Shown: positions 38,227 to 48,497, numbered from the stretch's first letter. The stretch is 64,000 bases of DNA from Psychroflexus tropicus DSM 15496 (GCF_000378765.1 NZ_KB905343.1:789218-853217), one strand, 5' to 3'. Made by a program: numbers and translations. Notes: generated from the sequence alone by a model not told the origin.

Positions 38227-38973
38227 ATGAAATTACTGAATTCAAAAAATGTCATCATTACAGGTGGAAGTCGTGGTATAGGTAAAGGTATTGCCGAAGT
38301 ATTTGCGAAACATGGTGCTAATGTGGCATTTACTTACAACTCTTCTGCCAGTTCCGCTCAAGAACTTGAGGATCACCTGACCTCTTTCGGAGTAAAAGCG
38401 AAGGCATATCAATCTGATGCTTCAGATTTTGACCAGGCTCAACAGCTTGCAGACGATATCATCAAAGATTTTGGTAGTATTGATGTACTTATTAATAATG
38501 CCGGAATCACTAAGGATAATTTATTGATGAGAATGAGTGAAGATGATTTTGATAAAGTAATAAAAGTAAATTTAAACTCCGTTTTTAACCTCACTAAGGC
38601 TGTATTAAGGCCAATGCTTAAGCAAAAACATGGAAGCATAATCAACATTAGCTCTGTTGTTGGTATTAAAGGGAATGCGGGTCAGGCCAATTATTCAGCT
38701 TCTAAGGCTGGAATCATAGGATTTTCAAAATCTGTAGCTTTAGAATTAGGTTCACGAAACATTCGTTCCAACGTAGTTGCACCAGGATTTATTGAAACTG
38801 AAATGACCGAAAAATTGGATGAAAAGACTGTAGAAGGCTGGAGACAAGCCATCCCTTTGAAAAGAGGAGGACAACCAGAAGATATTGCCAATGCCTGTGT
38901 GTTTTTAGCTAGCGACATGAGTTCTTATATCACAGGACAGACCCTAAGCGTAGACGGTGGTATGTTAACCTAA
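38227..38973 (+). CDS. fabG: 3-oxoacyl-ACP reductase FabG-like SDR
   Basis: This 248-residue short-chain dehydrogenase has the NAD(P) site TGGSRGIGKGIAEVFAKHG, NNAGITKD, the catalytic Ser in INISSVVGIKG, the YSASK pair (Tyr-x-x-x-Lys) and PGFIETEMT. The C-terminal GQTLSVDGGM is the usual FabG end. FabG reduces 3-oxoacyl-ACP in fatty acid elongation. The SDR family is large, so the FabG role is inferred from close overall match; several paralogues normally exist. It starts 18 bp after the sucD terminator. Confidence 0.88.
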   Translation: MKLLNSKNVIITGGSRGIGKGIAEVFAKHGANVAFTYNSSASSAQELEDHLTSFGVKAKAYQSDASDFDQAQQLADDIIKDFGSIDVLINNAGITKDNLLMRMSEDDFDKVIKVNLNSVFNLTKAVLRPMLKQKHGSIINISSVVGIKGNAGQANYSASKAGIIGFSKSVALELGSRNIRSNVVAPGFIETEMTEKLDEKTVEGWRQAIPLKRGGQPEDIANACVFLASDMSSYITGQTLSVDGGMLT

Positions 38974-38980
38974 ATATGAT

Positions 38981-40993
38981 ATGACCAATATTTCCATGCT
39001 CCTGCTCATTTTATTTGGTGCTTGCGCATTTGGTTTATCTTACCTGTTATATCCAAAATTTTATAAAGACAAAACTCAAAGAATCTTAGCGATTTTTAGA
39101 TTTTTGTCTTTTTTATGTTTAGGGTTTTTATTGATTAACCCTCAAATTGACACCACTTCTTATAAACTTGAAAAGCCTCGATTAGTTTTTGCTTTTGATG
39201 ACTCAAAATCGATTGAGAAATTAGCTGAGCCCAATGAAATCAATGGATTTTTAAGTCGCTTGGAGGTAAACGATCAACTCAATGAAGCTTATTCTATAGA
39301 TTACTTAAAATTTGGAAGTGAAGTGACTTTAGTAGAAGACAAACTATCTTTTACCTCTAAGTCAACAGATATTTCTAAACCTATCGATTACCTGAATACT
39401 TTGGAAGAAGAACAAGTAACAACAGTGCTCGTTACCGATGGAAATCAAACGCTTGGAGAAGATTACAATTTAAAGTCATTTAGAACTGGTTTGAATGCTA
39501 ACATCTTAGTCGTTGGTGATACAACCCGTTATAAGGACACTAAAATAGATATTGTAAATGCTAACAATTATGTCTATTTCAATAACAAATTTCCTCTTGA
39601 GATTTTTTCAAGTCAAAACACCAAGACTTCTACCAAACAAAAGCTAACAGTTTCAGAAGCCAATAACACATTGGTATCGAAAATAGTTGAAATACCTGCT
39701 GAAGGATCACTGAGAACAAACCTTACAATTCCTGCTGAAACTGTTGGGATTAAGACGATAAAGATAGTGTTAGAACCTATAGCTGAGGAAAAAAACACCA
39801 GCAATAATTCCAAAACCATTTCAATAGAGGTGATAGATTCAAGATCTAAAATTTTATTGATTTCAGATCTTATTCATCCTGATATTGGGTTTTTTAATCG
39901 GATTTTAGAATCTAGCAAAGATTTAGAGCTGACGATTAAAACTACAGAAGATGATTTTGATAGTTATGAGTATAATCTAATTATCTTATATCAACCTCAA
40001 ACAACTGCTGAAAGACTTCTACAAGACATAAACAAAAAAGGTCTTAATTCATTTATTATTGGTGGATCCCATACAGACTATAGTTTATTAAACCGTTCTG
40101 AACTAGGATTTCAGAAAGAACTGGTGGCTTCCAATGAAGATTATTCCTCATTTTTAAATATTGATTTTAGTTTATTTCAAGTGAATGATTTAGACTTTAA
40201 TAATTTTCCCCCTTTGGTAGATCAATTTGGAGCTTTAAATCTTACTGATAATTATTCAACTCTTTTAGAGAAAAAAATCAACGGGCTAAAGATAGACACA
40301 CCTCAGTGGATTTTTAAAACGAGTAACAATCAAAAAACATCAATTTTATTTGGAGAGAATATCTGGAGATGGCGGTCTAGCTATTATCTGGAGCATTCCT
40401 CATTTAAAAATTTTGATCAGACTTTTCAAAAAATAATTCAATTTTTAGCGCAATCTAAAACTAAAAATACACTCGTAGTTGATGTTGATCCCCTTATCAA
40501 TTCTGGTGAGGATAAGAATTTATCGCTTAGTTATTACAATTCAAATTTCGAGAGTGATACCAGGTTTAATTTTGATATAGAACTCTTTAATGAAGATTCA
40601 AATACTAGAGAAAACTTGAGACTCATCAAACTGAAAGATGCATACACTTTAAATTTATCTCAGCTAGGACCTGGTAACTATAGTTATAAAATAAGCAGCC
40701 AAGATGTAGAGCTTTCAAAAGCAGGTAATTTTCAAGTTCTTGAATATTCAAATGAGTTGCAATTCGAAAATTCCAATCTAAATAAGCTTCAAAAATTGGT
40801 TGACATAGAAAATTTGTATCTATTTAAAGATAGAGAGGAGTTTATAGACAATTTAATAGCTAATAAACCTAAACCAATTCAAAAATCTATCAAAAAAACG
40901 AAGAGTTTGATCGATATCGAATGGCTTATTTTATTATTAGCCTTAACTTTGAGTATTGAATGGTTTTATAGAAAATATAAAGGCCTAATTTAA
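38981..40993 (+). CDS. Membrane protein with VWA-like domain, function unknown
   Basis: This 670-residue protein has two N-terminal membrane helices (about 4-23 and 35-55) and one at the C-terminus (about 650-668, LIDIEWLILLLALTLSIEWFYR). Between them is a periplasmic region containing LVFAFDDSKSIEKL, a DxSxS MIDAS-like motif, and TTVLVTDGNQTLGED, which resembles the second MIDAS strand of VWA domains. The overall topology recalls BatA/BatB and the uncharacterised VWA membrane proteins of Bacteroidetes. It follows fabG by 7 bp and precedes the SPFH gene by 12 bp. Confidence 0.65.
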   Translation: MTNISMLLLILFGACAFGLSYLLYPKFYKDKTQRILAIFRFLSFLCLGFLLINPQIDTTSYKLEKPRLVFAFDDSKSIEKLAEPNEINGFLSRLEVNDQLNEAYSIDYLKFGSEVTLVEDKLSFTSKSTDISKPIDYLNTLEEEQVTTVLVTDGNQTLGEDYNLKSFRTGLNANILVVGDTTRYKDTKIDIVNANNYVYFNNKFPLEIFSSQNTKTSTKQKLTVSEANNTLVSKIVEIPAEGSLRTNLTIPAETVGIKTIKIVLEPIAEEKNTSNNSKTISIEVIDSRSKILLISDLIHPDIGFFNRILESSKDLELTIKTTEDDFDSYEYNLIILYQPQTTAERLLQDINKKGLNSFIIGGSHTDYSLLNRSELGFQKELVASNEDYSSFLNIDFSLFQVNDLDFNNFPPLVDQFGALNLTDNYSTLLEKKINGLKIDTPQWIFKTSNNQKTSILFGENIWRWRSSYYLEHSSFKNFDQTFQKIIQFLAQSKTKNTLVVDVDPLINSGEDKNLSLSYYNSNFESDTRFNFDIELFNEDSNTRENLRLIKLKDAYTLNLSQLGPGNYSYKISSQDVELSKAGNFQVLEYSNELQFENSNLNKLQKLVDIENLYLFKDREEFIDNLIANKPKPIQKSIKKTKSLIDIEWLILLLALTLSIEWFYRKYKGLI

Positions 40994-41005
40994 ATTATAA
41001 GTCAT

Positions 41006-41821
41006 ATGGAAAGATTACCAAAGTCGATTGTACCTATCATCATCCTTGTTGTGATAGGAATTATTTTTATAGCCAACTCTACGGTTAACATCAATTCTGG
41101 TGAGGCCGGTGTTTTATTTAAAAGATTTGGAGGTGGTGTTGTGACAGATGAACCTCCACTTAAAGAAGGGTTTCATATTGTAGCCCCTTGGAATACTGTG
41201 TTTGTTTACGAAGTAAGACAGCAGACTATAGATGAGTCTATGCAGGTTCTTTCTTCAAATGGTTTGGACATTAAATTAGATGCCACCATTTGGTTTGAAC
41301 CAGTCTATGATCAACTAGGATTGCTGCACAAAGAAAGAGGAGAGAAATATATTTCAAGATTGATTCAACCAGCGGTAAGATCAGCAACAAGAACAGTTGT
41401 AGGTAGATATAAGCCGGAAGAACTCTATGCCCAAAAAAGAGAGTCGATTCAAAACGAAATGTATGATGAAACGCAACAATTGCTAAAAAATCAATATGTT
41501 CAGGTCAATAGAATTTTGGTAAGAGATGTATCTCTACCGCCTACCATCAAACAAGCTATTGAAAGAAAACTAAAGCAAGAGCAGGAATCCCTTGAGTATG
41601 AGTTCCGATTAGAAAAGGCTACTAAAGAAAAAAGACGTCAGGAGATTGAAGCTGAAGGTAAAGCCAGAGCGAACGAAATACTAAACGCTTCACTTACAGA
41701 TAAAATCCTAAAAGAAAAAGGAATACAGGCTACAATTGAATTGTCTAAGTCAGAAAATTCTAAAGTGATAGTTATCGGCTCTGGAGATGAGGGCATGCCA
41801 ATTATATTGGGCAATAATTAA
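41006..41821 (+). CDS. Prohibitin/SPFH family membrane protein
   Basis: This 271-residue protein has one N-terminal membrane helix (residues ~8-27, IVPIIILVVIGIIFIANS), then an SPFH domain: SGEAGVLFKRFGGGV, FHIVAPWNTVFVYEVRQQ, LDIKLDATIWFEPV and ISRLIQPAVRSATRTVVGRYKPEELYAQKR. A long charged coiled coil follows (KQEQESLEYEFRLEKATKEKRRQEIEAEGKA). Prohibitins form large membrane rings that protect or chaperone membrane proteins, often with FtsH. Family membership is clear, the role here inferred. Confidence 0.9.
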   Translation: MERLPKSIVPIIILVVIGIIFIANSTVNINSGEAGVLFKRFGGGVVTDEPPLKEGFHIVAPWNTVFVYEVRQQTIDESMQVLSSNGLDIKLDATIWFEPVYDQLGLLHKERGEKYISRLIQPAVRSATRTVVGRYKPEELYAQKRESIQNEMYDETQQLLKNQYVQVNRILVRDVSLPPTIKQAIERKLKQEQESLEYEFRLEKATKEKRRQEIEAEGKARANEILNASLTDKILKEKGIQATIELSKSENSKVIVIGSGDEGMPIILGNN

Positions 41822-41844
41822 TTTTGTCATAAATACGAAGAAGC

Positions 41845-41876
41845 TTTAATTAGTATCGTTATTTATTCTAAATTTG
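41845..41876 (+). promoter_or_regulatory. Promoter of the histidine operon
   Basis: TAAATTTG at 41869-41876 fits TAnnTTTG, with TTTA at 41845-41848 spaced 20 bp upstream as the -33 element. The leader peptide start codon is 8 bp after the -7 box. Confidence 0.6.
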
Positions 41877-41883
41877 CAATGCA

Positions 41884-41928
41884 ATGAAAAATTTAAATCT
41901 ACATCATCATATCTCTAATACGCTCTAA
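41884..41928 (+). CDS. Histidine operon leader peptide
   Basis: A 14-residue frame, MKNLNLHHHISNTL, ends at TAA 41926-41928. Three consecutive CAT codons (41902-41910) are the sensor for charged tRNA-His. When His is short the ribosome stalls there and leaves the antiterminator sequence at 41922-41934 free. When His is plentiful it runs to the stop codon and covers that sequence, so the terminator forms. It is too short for ORF finders. The peptide, with its position before hisG, is textbook-like for His attenuation. Confidence 0.85.
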   Translation: MKNLNLHHHISNTL

Positions 41929-41981
41929 GCGGTTGGAATGTCATATGTAGAATTTTAAACATATACAAAACCCGTTTGAGC
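41922..41981 (+). promoter_or_regulatory. His attenuator: antiterminator pairing
   Basis: GCTCTAAGCGGTT (41922-41934) can pair with AACCCGTTTGAGC (41969-41981) in 10 of 13 positions (4+2+4 bp). The second segment is the left arm of the terminator, so the two structures exclude each other. The first segment overlaps the last leader codons and the stop codon, as the attenuation mechanism requires. Pairing was worked out by hand, without energies. Confidence 0.75.
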
Positions 41982-42001
41982 ACAGCTTTAACGGGTTTTT
42001 T
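41967..42001 (+). terminator. His operon attenuator terminator
   Basis: AAAACCCGTTTGAGC pairs with GCTTTAACGGGTTTT (14 of 15 positions, one T-T mismatch, one G-U) around an ACA loop, followed by T. It lies between the leader peptide and hisG with no promoter between, so it regulates read-through into the operon. Confidence 0.88.
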
Positions 42002-42025
42002 AATTTATAAAACTGAAAATCAAAA

Positions 42026-42883
42026 ATGGAGAAATTAAGAATAGCAATTCAGAAATCAGGTAGACTTCACGACGAGTCTTTAAAAATTTTAAAAGATTGC
42101 GGGATATCTGTCAATAACGGAAGAGACCAGTTAAAGGTAGAAGCTTCAAATTTCCCAATTGAAATCTATTACCTTAGAAACGGTGATATTCCACAATATT
42201 TAAGAGATGGAATTGCAGATCTAGCCATTGTAGGTGAGAATTTGCTTTACGAAAAAGGAGAAGATCTCGTTGTTCAAAAGCGTTTAGGCTTTTCAAAATG
42301 CAAAGTCTCATTGGCAGTTCCGAAGCATTCTGAAGTATCGGGAGTGAAAGACTTGGAGGGGAAACAAATCGCTACATCTTATCCTAATACACTACAAAAA
42401 TATCTCGATAAACATGAGGTTTCAGCAAATATTCATCTGATTACGGGCTCTGTTGAGATTGCGCCCAACATCGGTCTTGCGGATGCGATTTGCGATATTG
42501 TCTCCAGTGGAAGTACACTATTTAAAAATAACCTGAAAGAGTCTGATGTAATTTTGAAAAGTGAAGCCATCCTGGCTAGTTCTCCTTCTCTAACGGCTCA
42601 AAAACAGGAATTACTTGATAAATTATTGTTTAGAATTGATGCCGTTTTAAAAGCAGAAAACACTAAGTATGTTCTTTTAAATGCTCCTAATGACAAGCTT
42701 GATGAAATTATAAAAATTTTACCTGGTATGAAAAGTCCTACTGTTATGCCACTGGCAGAGAGTAACTGGAGCTCAGTACATACAGTGATTCAACAAGAAA
42801 AATTCTGGGACATTATAGATGAGTTAAAGTTTGCTGGTGCAGAAAGTATACTTGTAAGTCCAATTGAAAAAATGATACTCTAA
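42026..42883 (+). CDS. hisG: ATP phosphoribosyltransferase
   Basis: This 285-residue enzyme joins ATP and PRPP in the first step of histidine synthesis. It is the long, HisZ-independent form with a C-terminal ACT-like regulatory domain (residues ~210-285, ...LLNAPNDKLDEIIKILPGMKSPT), where histidine feedback acts. Family blocks are IAIQKSGRLHDESLKIL, YYLRNGDIPQYLRDGIADLAIVG and the PRPP-binding ADAICDIVSSGSTLFKNNL. It is the first gene after the attenuator and shares one base with hisD (TAATG). Confidence 0.96.
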   Translation: MEKLRIAIQKSGRLHDESLKILKDCGISVNNGRDQLKVEASNFPIEIYYLRNGDIPQYLRDGIADLAIVGENLLYEKGEDLVVQKRLGFSKCKVSLAVPKHSEVSGVKDLEGKQIATSYPNTLQKYLDKHEVSANIHLITGSVEIAPNIGLADAICDIVSSGSTLFKNNLKESDVILKSEAILASSPSLTAQKQELLDKLLFRIDAVLKAENTKYVLLNAPNDKLDEIIKILPGMKSPTVMPLAESNWSSVHTVIQQEKFWDIIDELKFAGAESILVSPIEKMIL

Positions 42884-44175
42884 TGAACACAATAAAATAT
42901 CCAAAACAAGAAGACTGGAGTGAGTTATTGAAAAGGCCTACTCGTACTTTCAAAGACATTGAAACCACTGTAGACGATATTTTCAAGAATATTCAACAAA
43001 GCGGTGATGATGCCGTGTTAAGGTATACTAGTATGTTTGATGGCGTAGACCTTAAAAATTTGGTGGTACGTCCTCAGGAAATTGAGTCTGCTAAAGGTCT
43101 GGTGTCAGAAGAGTTGAAGTCTGCTATACAATTAGCAAAAGCTAATATCCAAAAATTTCATGAAGCTCAACAAACTGAGCCAGTTAAGGTTGAAACGCAA
43201 CCAGGAGTTACGTGCTGGCAGGCCAAAAAGCCAATCCAAAAAGTAGGACTTTATATACCAGGGGGAACTGCACCATTATTTTCTTCTATATTAATGCTTG
43301 CAGTGCCTGCAAAAATCGCAGGCTGTAGCGAAATCGTATTATGTACGCCTCCGGATAAAGAGGGTAATTTAAATCCTGTTACCTTATATACCGCTCAACT
43401 TTGTGGTATTGATAAAATCATAAAAGCAGGAGGAATACAGGCTATTGGAGCCATGACCTTTGGAACAGCATCGGTGCCTAAAGTTTATAAGATTTTTGGA
43501 CCTGGTAATCAGTATGTTACGGTAGCTAAGCAAGTAGCTACTACTTTTGATGTAGCCATAGACATGCCAGCTGGTCCTTCAGAACTATTGGTTGTAGCCG
43601 ATGAAAGTTCTAATCCAGAATTTGTGGCTTCAGATCTACTAAGTCAGGCAGAACACGGATTCGATTCACAAGTGGTTTTGGTTTCAACAGACGAAGCAAC
43701 CATAGATAAGGTCAAACAGGCTATTCAACGCCAGTTAGGGGATCTCCCTAGAAAAGCAATGGCTTCTCAGGCTATAGATAATTCTAAGTTTGTGTTAGTC
43801 AAAGATCAAGCTTCAGCTCTTGAGTTAATTGATTTTTATGGTCCAGAACACTTCATTATTTCGACTACAAACGATGATTATTTTGTTAAGAATATCAATA
43901 ACGCGGGATCGGTATTTATTGGAAAATATACCCCAGAAAGCGCAGGAGATTATGCCTCTGGAACCAATCATACTTTACCTACCAATGGATATGCGAAACA
44001 GTATAGTGGAGTGAATTTAGATAGCTTCAATAAAGCGATCACCTATCAAAAAATTACAGAAGAGGGCATCCAACATATTGGTGAAGCTGTAGAACTTATG
44101 GCAGAAGCAGAGGGTCTACAGGCTCATAAATACGCTATGACTCTTAGAAGAAATGAGGTTGATAAGAATAAATGA
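42883..44175 (+). CDS. hisD: Histidinol dehydrogenase
   Basis: This 430-residue enzyme oxidises histidinol to histidine in two NAD-dependent steps, the last of the pathway. Conserved blocks are GLYIPGGTAPLFSSILMLAVPAKIAG, GPGNQYVTVAKQ, DMPAGPSELLVVAD, DLLSQAEHG (zinc ligand region) and ASGTNHTLPTNGYAKQYSGV with catalytic His residues. Length is normal. It overlaps hisG by one base and is followed 9 bp later by hisC. Confidence 0.97.
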   Translation: MNTIKYPKQEDWSELLKRPTRTFKDIETTVDDIFKNIQQSGDDAVLRYTSMFDGVDLKNLVVRPQEIESAKGLVSEELKSAIQLAKANIQKFHEAQQTEPVKVETQPGVTCWQAKKPIQKVGLYIPGGTAPLFSSILMLAVPAKIAGCSEIVLCTPPDKEGNLNPVTLYTAQLCGIDKIIKAGGIQAIGAMTFGTASVPKVYKIFGPGNQYVTVAKQVATTFDVAIDMPAGPSELLVVADESSNPEFVASDLLSQAEHGFDSQVVLVSTDEATIDKVKQAIQRQLGDLPRKAMASQAIDNSKFVLVKDQASALELIDFYGPEHFIISTTNDDYFVKNINNAGSVFIGKYTPESAGDYASGTNHTLPTNGYAKQYSGVNLDSFNKAITYQKITEEGIQHIGEAVELMAEAEGLQAHKYAMTLRRNEVDKNK

Positions 44176-44184
44176 TCTAGTAAC

Positions 44185-45225
44185 ATGACCATAGATAATT
44201 TAATACGCAAAAATATTAAAAAGATGTCTGCTTACTCCTCTGCCAGAGATGAGTTTAATGCAGATGAGTCTAATTACCTTTTTTTGGATGCTAACGAGAA
44301 TCCATTCGACTCTGATTATAATCGGTATCCAGATCCTTACCAGCATCAGCTAAAAGATGCCATATCTAAAATAAAACAGATTCCAAAAGAAAATATTCTT
44401 TTAGGCAATGGGAGTGATGAAGTTTTAGATTTAATTTTCAGGGCTTTCTGTGAACCACGTGAAGATGAAATCATTAGTATGCCACCTACCTATGGGATGT
44501 ACGACGTGCTAGCTAATTTGAACGATATTAAATCCGTAAAAGTTCCTTTAAAAAAAGGATTCCAAATAGATACAGAAGCTGTAAAAGCTAGTATAACTTC
44601 CAATACCAAATTGATTTTCATTTGTTCACCCAATAATCCTTCTGGAAACCTCTTACAAATCAATAATATTAAGTCTATTTTAGATGAATTTGATGGTCTT
44701 ATTGTCATTGATGAAGCTTATATTGATTTTGCGACCAACAGCTCTTTCATTTCAGAATTGAATGATTTTCCAAATTTAATTATCACACAGACGTTTTCTA
44801 AAGCCTTAGCTCACGCCGGTATTAGAGTAGGAATGTGTTTTGCCAGCGAACGGATTATTTCAGTTCTCAATAAGATCAAACCGCCGTATAACATCAATCA
44901 GCTAAGTCAAAAAAAGGCTTTAGAAGTGGTTCAGAATTATGAAACGTATTTGTTTCAGGTAGAAATCATTAAATCTGAACGTGAATTGCTTTCCAAGGAA
45001 TTGAAAAACATCAAATGGATTCATCATATACATCCTTCAGAGTCGAATTTCCTGCTTTGTGAGGTAGATAATGCCAATTATAGATATGAACAGCTATTGT
45101 CCCGTAAAGTAGTGGTTAGAAACAGAACAAATCAGCATCTTTGTGAAAATTGCCTAAGATTTACAGTCGGAACACCAGAACAAAATCAAAAACTTCTACA
45201 CACCATAAAGCAAATCGATTCATGA
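44185..45225 (+). CDS. hisC: Histidinol-phosphate aminotransferase
   Basis: This 346-residue PLP enzyme (fold type I) makes histidinol phosphate from imidazole-acetol phosphate and glutamate. It has [12 protein letters not shown] near the N-terminus, [37 protein letters not shown] and the PLP Lys in [14 protein letters not shown]. The C-terminal [10 protein letters not shown]... is typical. Its stop TGA overlaps the ATG of hisB by 4 bp (ATGA), suggesting translational coupling. Confidence 0.96.
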   Translation: MTIDNLIRKNIKKMSAYSSARDEFNADESNYLFLDANENPFDSDYNRYPDPYQHQLKDAISKIKQIPKENILLGNGSDEVLDLIFRAFCEPREDEIISMPPTYGMYDVLANLNDIKSVKVPLKKGFQIDTEAVKASITSNTKLIFICSPNNPSGNLLQINNIKSILDEFDGLIVIDEAYIDFATNSSFISELNDFPNLIITQTFSKALAHAGIRVGMCFASERIISVLNKIKPPYNINQLSQKKALEVVQNYETYLFQVEIIKSERELLSKELKNIKWIHHIHPSESNFLLCEVDNANYRYEQLLSRKVVVRNRTNQHLCENCLRFTVGTPEQNQKLLHTIKQIDS

Positions 45226-46355
45226 AAAAAGTTTTATTTATAGATAGAGATGGCACACTCATTAAAGAGCCTGCTGATGAGCAAATCGATGCGTTTGAAA
45301 AGCTGGAATTTTATCCTGGGGCTTTCACTTACATGGCTAAAATCGCTTCAGAACTCGATTATGAGTTAGTTATGATCACCAATCAGGATGGACTAGGGAC
45401 AAAGGTTTATCCCGAGAATACCTTTTGGCCTGTCCAAAACTTTATCATAAAAGCCTTTCAAAATGAAGGAGTTCACTTTGATGAAGTATTTATTGATAAG
45501 ACTTTCCCAGAAGATAATGCACCCACTCGCAAGCCTAAAACAGGTCTTTTAACCAAATATTTTGAAGAGAAATATGATTTGGCAAACTCCTTTGTTATCG
45601 GTGATAGGATGACCGATGTAGAGTTAGCCAAAAATCTTGGAGGTCGCGGCATATTTATCGATAACAATACCAATTTGGGTGAGGGTGAGACCGAGAATTC
45701 TGATACTGAATTAGAATCTTTTATCGGGATTAGAACCACTTCCTGGAAGGAAATTTATGAGTTCTTAAAAACAGAAAGAAGAACCGCAAGCTTAAAGCGA
45801 ACTACTAAAGAAACCGACATTGATATAAAGATCAATCTTGATGGGACAGGAAAAAGTAAAGTTTCAACTGGAATTCATTTTTTCGATCATATGATAGATC
45901 AGATTGCAAGGCATGGACACATTGATATTGAACTTACCGCTAAAGGAGATCTGGAAGTAGATGAACATCATACTATAGAGGATGTTGCTATTGTCTTAGG
46001 GGAAGTTTTTGCTAAAGCACTTGGAAATAAATTAGGTATCGAACGTTATGGGTTTTGTTTGCCAATGGACGATAGTATGGCTCAGGTGGCCATCGATTTT
46101 GGTGGAAGAAATTGGTTGGTTTGGGATGCTACTTTTAATAGAGAAAAAATTGGTGAAATGCCTACAGAAATGTTCATGCATTTTTTTAAATCTTTTACCG
46201 ATGGTGCCAAATGTAATTTGAACATTAAGGCTGAAGGTGAAAATGAACACCATAAAATCGAGGCCATATTTAAAGCTTTTGCCAAGGCGATCAAAATGGC
46301 CGTGAAGCGCGATCCTGAAAAAATGATTTTACCCAGCACAAAAGGACAGTTATAA
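45222..46355 (+). CDS. hisB: Bifunctional HisB: histidinol-phosphatase and imidazoleglycerol-phosphate dehydratase
   Basis: I start this at ATG 45222, giving 377 residues; the open frame extends upstream into hisC only as an out-of-frame shadow. Residues 1-165 form a HAD phosphatase ([12 protein letters not shown] with the two Asp, TNQDGLG, CxxC-free loop with KTFPED, and [13 protein letters not shown]). The rest is the IGPD domain ([25 protein letters not shown] and [15 protein letters not shown] with Mn ligands). The fusion catalyses the sixth and eighth steps of the pathway. It abuts hisH. Confidence 0.96.
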   Translation: MKKVLFIDRDGTLIKEPADEQIDAFEKLEFYPGAFTYMAKIASELDYELVMITNQDGLGTKVYPENTFWPVQNFIIKAFQNEGVHFDEVFIDKTFPEDNAPTRKPKTGLLTKYFEEKYDLANSFVIGDRMTDVELAKNLGGRGIFIDNNTNLGEGETENSDTELESFIGIRTTSWKEIYEFLKTERRTASLKRTTKETDIDIKINLDGTGKSKVSTGIHFFDHMIDQIARHGHIDIELTAKGDLEVDEHHTIEDVAIVLGEVFAKALGNKLGIERYGFCLPMDDSMAQVAIDFGGRNWLVWDATFNREKIGEMPTEMFMHFFKSFTDGAKCNLNIKAEGENEHHKIEAIFKAFAKAIKMAVKRDPEKMILPSTKGQL

Positions 46356-46946
46356 ATGAAAATAGCCATTATAGATTACGGAGCTGGTAATGTAAAGAGC
46401 ATTGAATTTGCCTTACAGAGATTAGGTTATGAGTCAGTGCTTACCAGTGATTCAGAACAAATTAAAACAGCAGACCGCGTTATATTCCCTGGAGTAGGTG
46501 AAGCTAGTAGCGCGATGAAAATGCTTGAGAGTACAGGACTAGACAAAGTAATTCCAGAATTAAAAACTCCTGTCTTAGGAATATGTCTGGGGATGCAGTT
46601 GATGTGTAAATATTGTGTAGAAGGGGATACTCAAGGCCTTAGCATATTTGATGCTGAAGTCATTAAATTCGATACTCAACTTAAAGTTCCTCAGGTAGGA
46701 TGGAATACCATCTTCGACCTAAAATCCAACTTGTTTAAAGGAATAGAAAACCATTCTTACATGTATTTGGTTCATAGCTATTATGTTCCAGAGCATCAAC
46801 ACAGCATAGCAACCTCAGAATATGATTTAAATTATTGCGTGGCTTTAAACAGAGACAATTTTTATGGAGTTCAATTTCACCCAGAAAAAAGTGGAAAAGT
46901 GGGAGAACGTGTACTAAAGAATTTTTTAGTGAATTGTAGACAGTAA
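46356..46946 (+). CDS. hisH: Imidazole glycerol-phosphate synthase glutaminase subunit
   Basis: This 196-residue class I glutamine amidotransferase feeds ammonia to HisF. It has IIDYGAGNVKSIEFALQRLG, the catalytic Cys in LGICLGMQLMC, and the His-Glu pair in GVQFHPEKSG. It begins right after the hisB stop and is followed by a 57 bp gap and hisA. Confidence 0.97.
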   Translation: MKIAIIDYGAGNVKSIEFALQRLGYESVLTSDSEQIKTADRVIFPGVGEASSAMKMLESTGLDKVIPELKTPVLGICLGMQLMCKYCVEGDTQGLSIFDAEVIKFDTQLKVPQVGWNTIFDLKSNLFKGIENHSYMYLVHSYYVPEHQHSIATSEYDLNYCVALNRDNFYGVQFHPEKSGKVGERVLKNFLVNCRQ

Positions 46947-47003
46947 TGAATTGAAAATATATAGTCAACATTAATTTACAATTAAAGACAGTAAACAGAT
47001 CAT

Positions 47004-47729
47004 ATGAGAATAATACCAGCTATAGACATAATTGACGGACAATGTGTTCGGCTATCCAAAGGAGATTATAAAACCAAGAAAGTATATAACGAAAACCCGT
47101 TAGAAGTTGCTAAAGCTTTTGAAGGAAGCGGCATTGAATATTTACATTTAGTAGATTTAGATGGTGCGAAATCAAAACACATTGTCAATCATAAGATTTT
47201 GGAATCTATCGCCAGTAAAACAAATCTTAAAATCGACTTTGGAGGTGGTTTAAAATCTGATAAAGATCTACAGATAGCTTTTGAATGTGGCGCTCAGCAA
47301 ATCACAGGAGGAAGTATTGCGGTTAATGATCGTGATTTGTTTTTAGGTTGGTTGTCTAAATTTGGTTCCAAAAAAATTATTCTTGGTGCAGATGCTAAAG
47401 ATGGAAAAATAGCGACTTCTGGCTGGGAAAAATCTTCAGACCTCAATATTGAGGATTTTATTGAAGAATATGTAAGCGAGGGGATTGAATATGTGATTTC
47501 AACAGATATATCAAAAGACGGTATGCTACAGGGACCGTCTGTGAAATTGTATGAATCTATTCTAGACAACAATAAAAAGCTAAACCTGATCGCTTCAGGT
47601 GGTATATCTAACCTTCAAGATTTAGAAGATGTTTACCAGATAGGCTGTGAAGGCGTTATAATTGGTAAAGCGATTTATGAAAATAGAATAAGTCTAAAAG
47701 AACTCGAGCACTTTATTTTTGATCATTAA
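47004..47729 (+). CDS. hisA: Phosphoribosylformimino-5-aminoimidazole carboxamide ribotide isomerase
   Basis: This 241-residue TIM-barrel enzyme opens the ribose ring of ProFAR. It shows the two-fold repeat of half-barrels: [19 protein letters not shown] with the catalytic Asp, [23 protein letters not shown], and the second half [13 protein letters not shown] and [15 protein letters not shown] for phosphate binding. A 12 bp gap precedes hisF. Confidence 0.96.
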   Translation: MRIIPAIDIIDGQCVRLSKGDYKTKKVYNENPLEVAKAFEGSGIEYLHLVDLDGAKSKHIVNHKILESIASKTNLKIDFGGGLKSDKDLQIAFECGAQQITGGSIAVNDRDLFLGWLSKFGSKKIILGADAKDGKIATSGWEKSSDLNIEDFIEEYVSEGIEYVISTDISKDGMLQGPSVKLYESILDNNKKLNLIASGGISNLQDLEDVYQIGCEGVIIGKAIYENRISLKELEHFIFDH

Positions 47730-47741
47730 AAACAAACAAAA

Positions 47742-48497
47742 TTGCTAACAAAACGAATTATTCCATGTTTGGATATCAAGAACGGAAGAACCGTAAAAGG
47801 GATTAATTTTCTGGAGCTAAGAGATGCGGGAGATCCCGTTGAATTGGCTAAAATCTACGCTGAAAACTATGCCGATGAATTGGTTTTTCTTGATATTTCT
47901 GCAACCGAAGAGCGTAGAAAAACTCTTGCTAAATTAGTAGAAAACATTGCAAAACATATCAATATTCCGTTCACCGTTGGAGGCGGAATTTCATCGGTGG
48001 AAGATGTTGCTTTGCTTTTGAAATCTGGAGCAGACAAAGTCTCCATCAATTCTGCTGCAGTAAAGCGTCCAGAGCTTATCTCTGAAGTAGCTAAACGATT
48101 TGGTTCACAATGTGTGGTTGTGGCTATTGATGCCAAGCAAATAAATGGACAGTGGAAAGTACATTTGGTTGGTGGAAAACAACCTACCGAAATCGATTTG
48201 TTTAAATGGGCTAAAGAGGTCCAGGAGCTTGGTGCTGGTGAAATTTTATTTACCTCCATGGATCACGATGGTACAAAAGCAGGCTTCGCTAATGATACAC
48301 TGTCTAAGTTATCTGATGCGCTACATATTCCTATCATTGCCTCAGGGGGTGCTGGGAATATTCAGCATTTTGAAGATACTTTTAAAATAGGTAAGGCTGA
48401 TGCTGCTTTAGCAGCCAGTGTATTTCATTTTAAGGAAATTGAAATTCCAGATCTCAAATCAGAATTAAAATCAAAAGGTATTTCAATCAGAATTTAA
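47742..48497 (+). CDS. hisF: Imidazole glycerol-phosphate synthase cyclase subunit
   Basis: This 251-residue TIM barrel uses HisH-derived ammonia to close the imidazole ring. It starts with TTG at 47742, directly before the invariant [19 protein letters not shown]; no better ATG exists. Catalytic Asp residues are in CLDIKNG and [11 protein letters not shown], and [11 protein letters not shown] and [11 protein letters not shown] bind phosphate. HisF and HisH form the heterodimer. It is 10 bp before hisIE. Confidence 0.96.
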   Translation: MLTKRIIPCLDIKNGRTVKGINFLELRDAGDPVELAKIYAENYADELVFLDISATEERRKTLAKLVENIAKHINIPFTVGGGISSVEDVALLLKSGADKVSINSAAVKRPELISEVAKRFGSQCVVVAIDAKQINGQWKVHLVGGKQPTEIDLFKWAKEVQELGAGEILFTSMDHDGTKAGFANDTLSKLSDALHIPIIASGGAGNIQHFEDTFKIGKADAALAASVFHFKEIEIPDLKSELKSKGISIRI

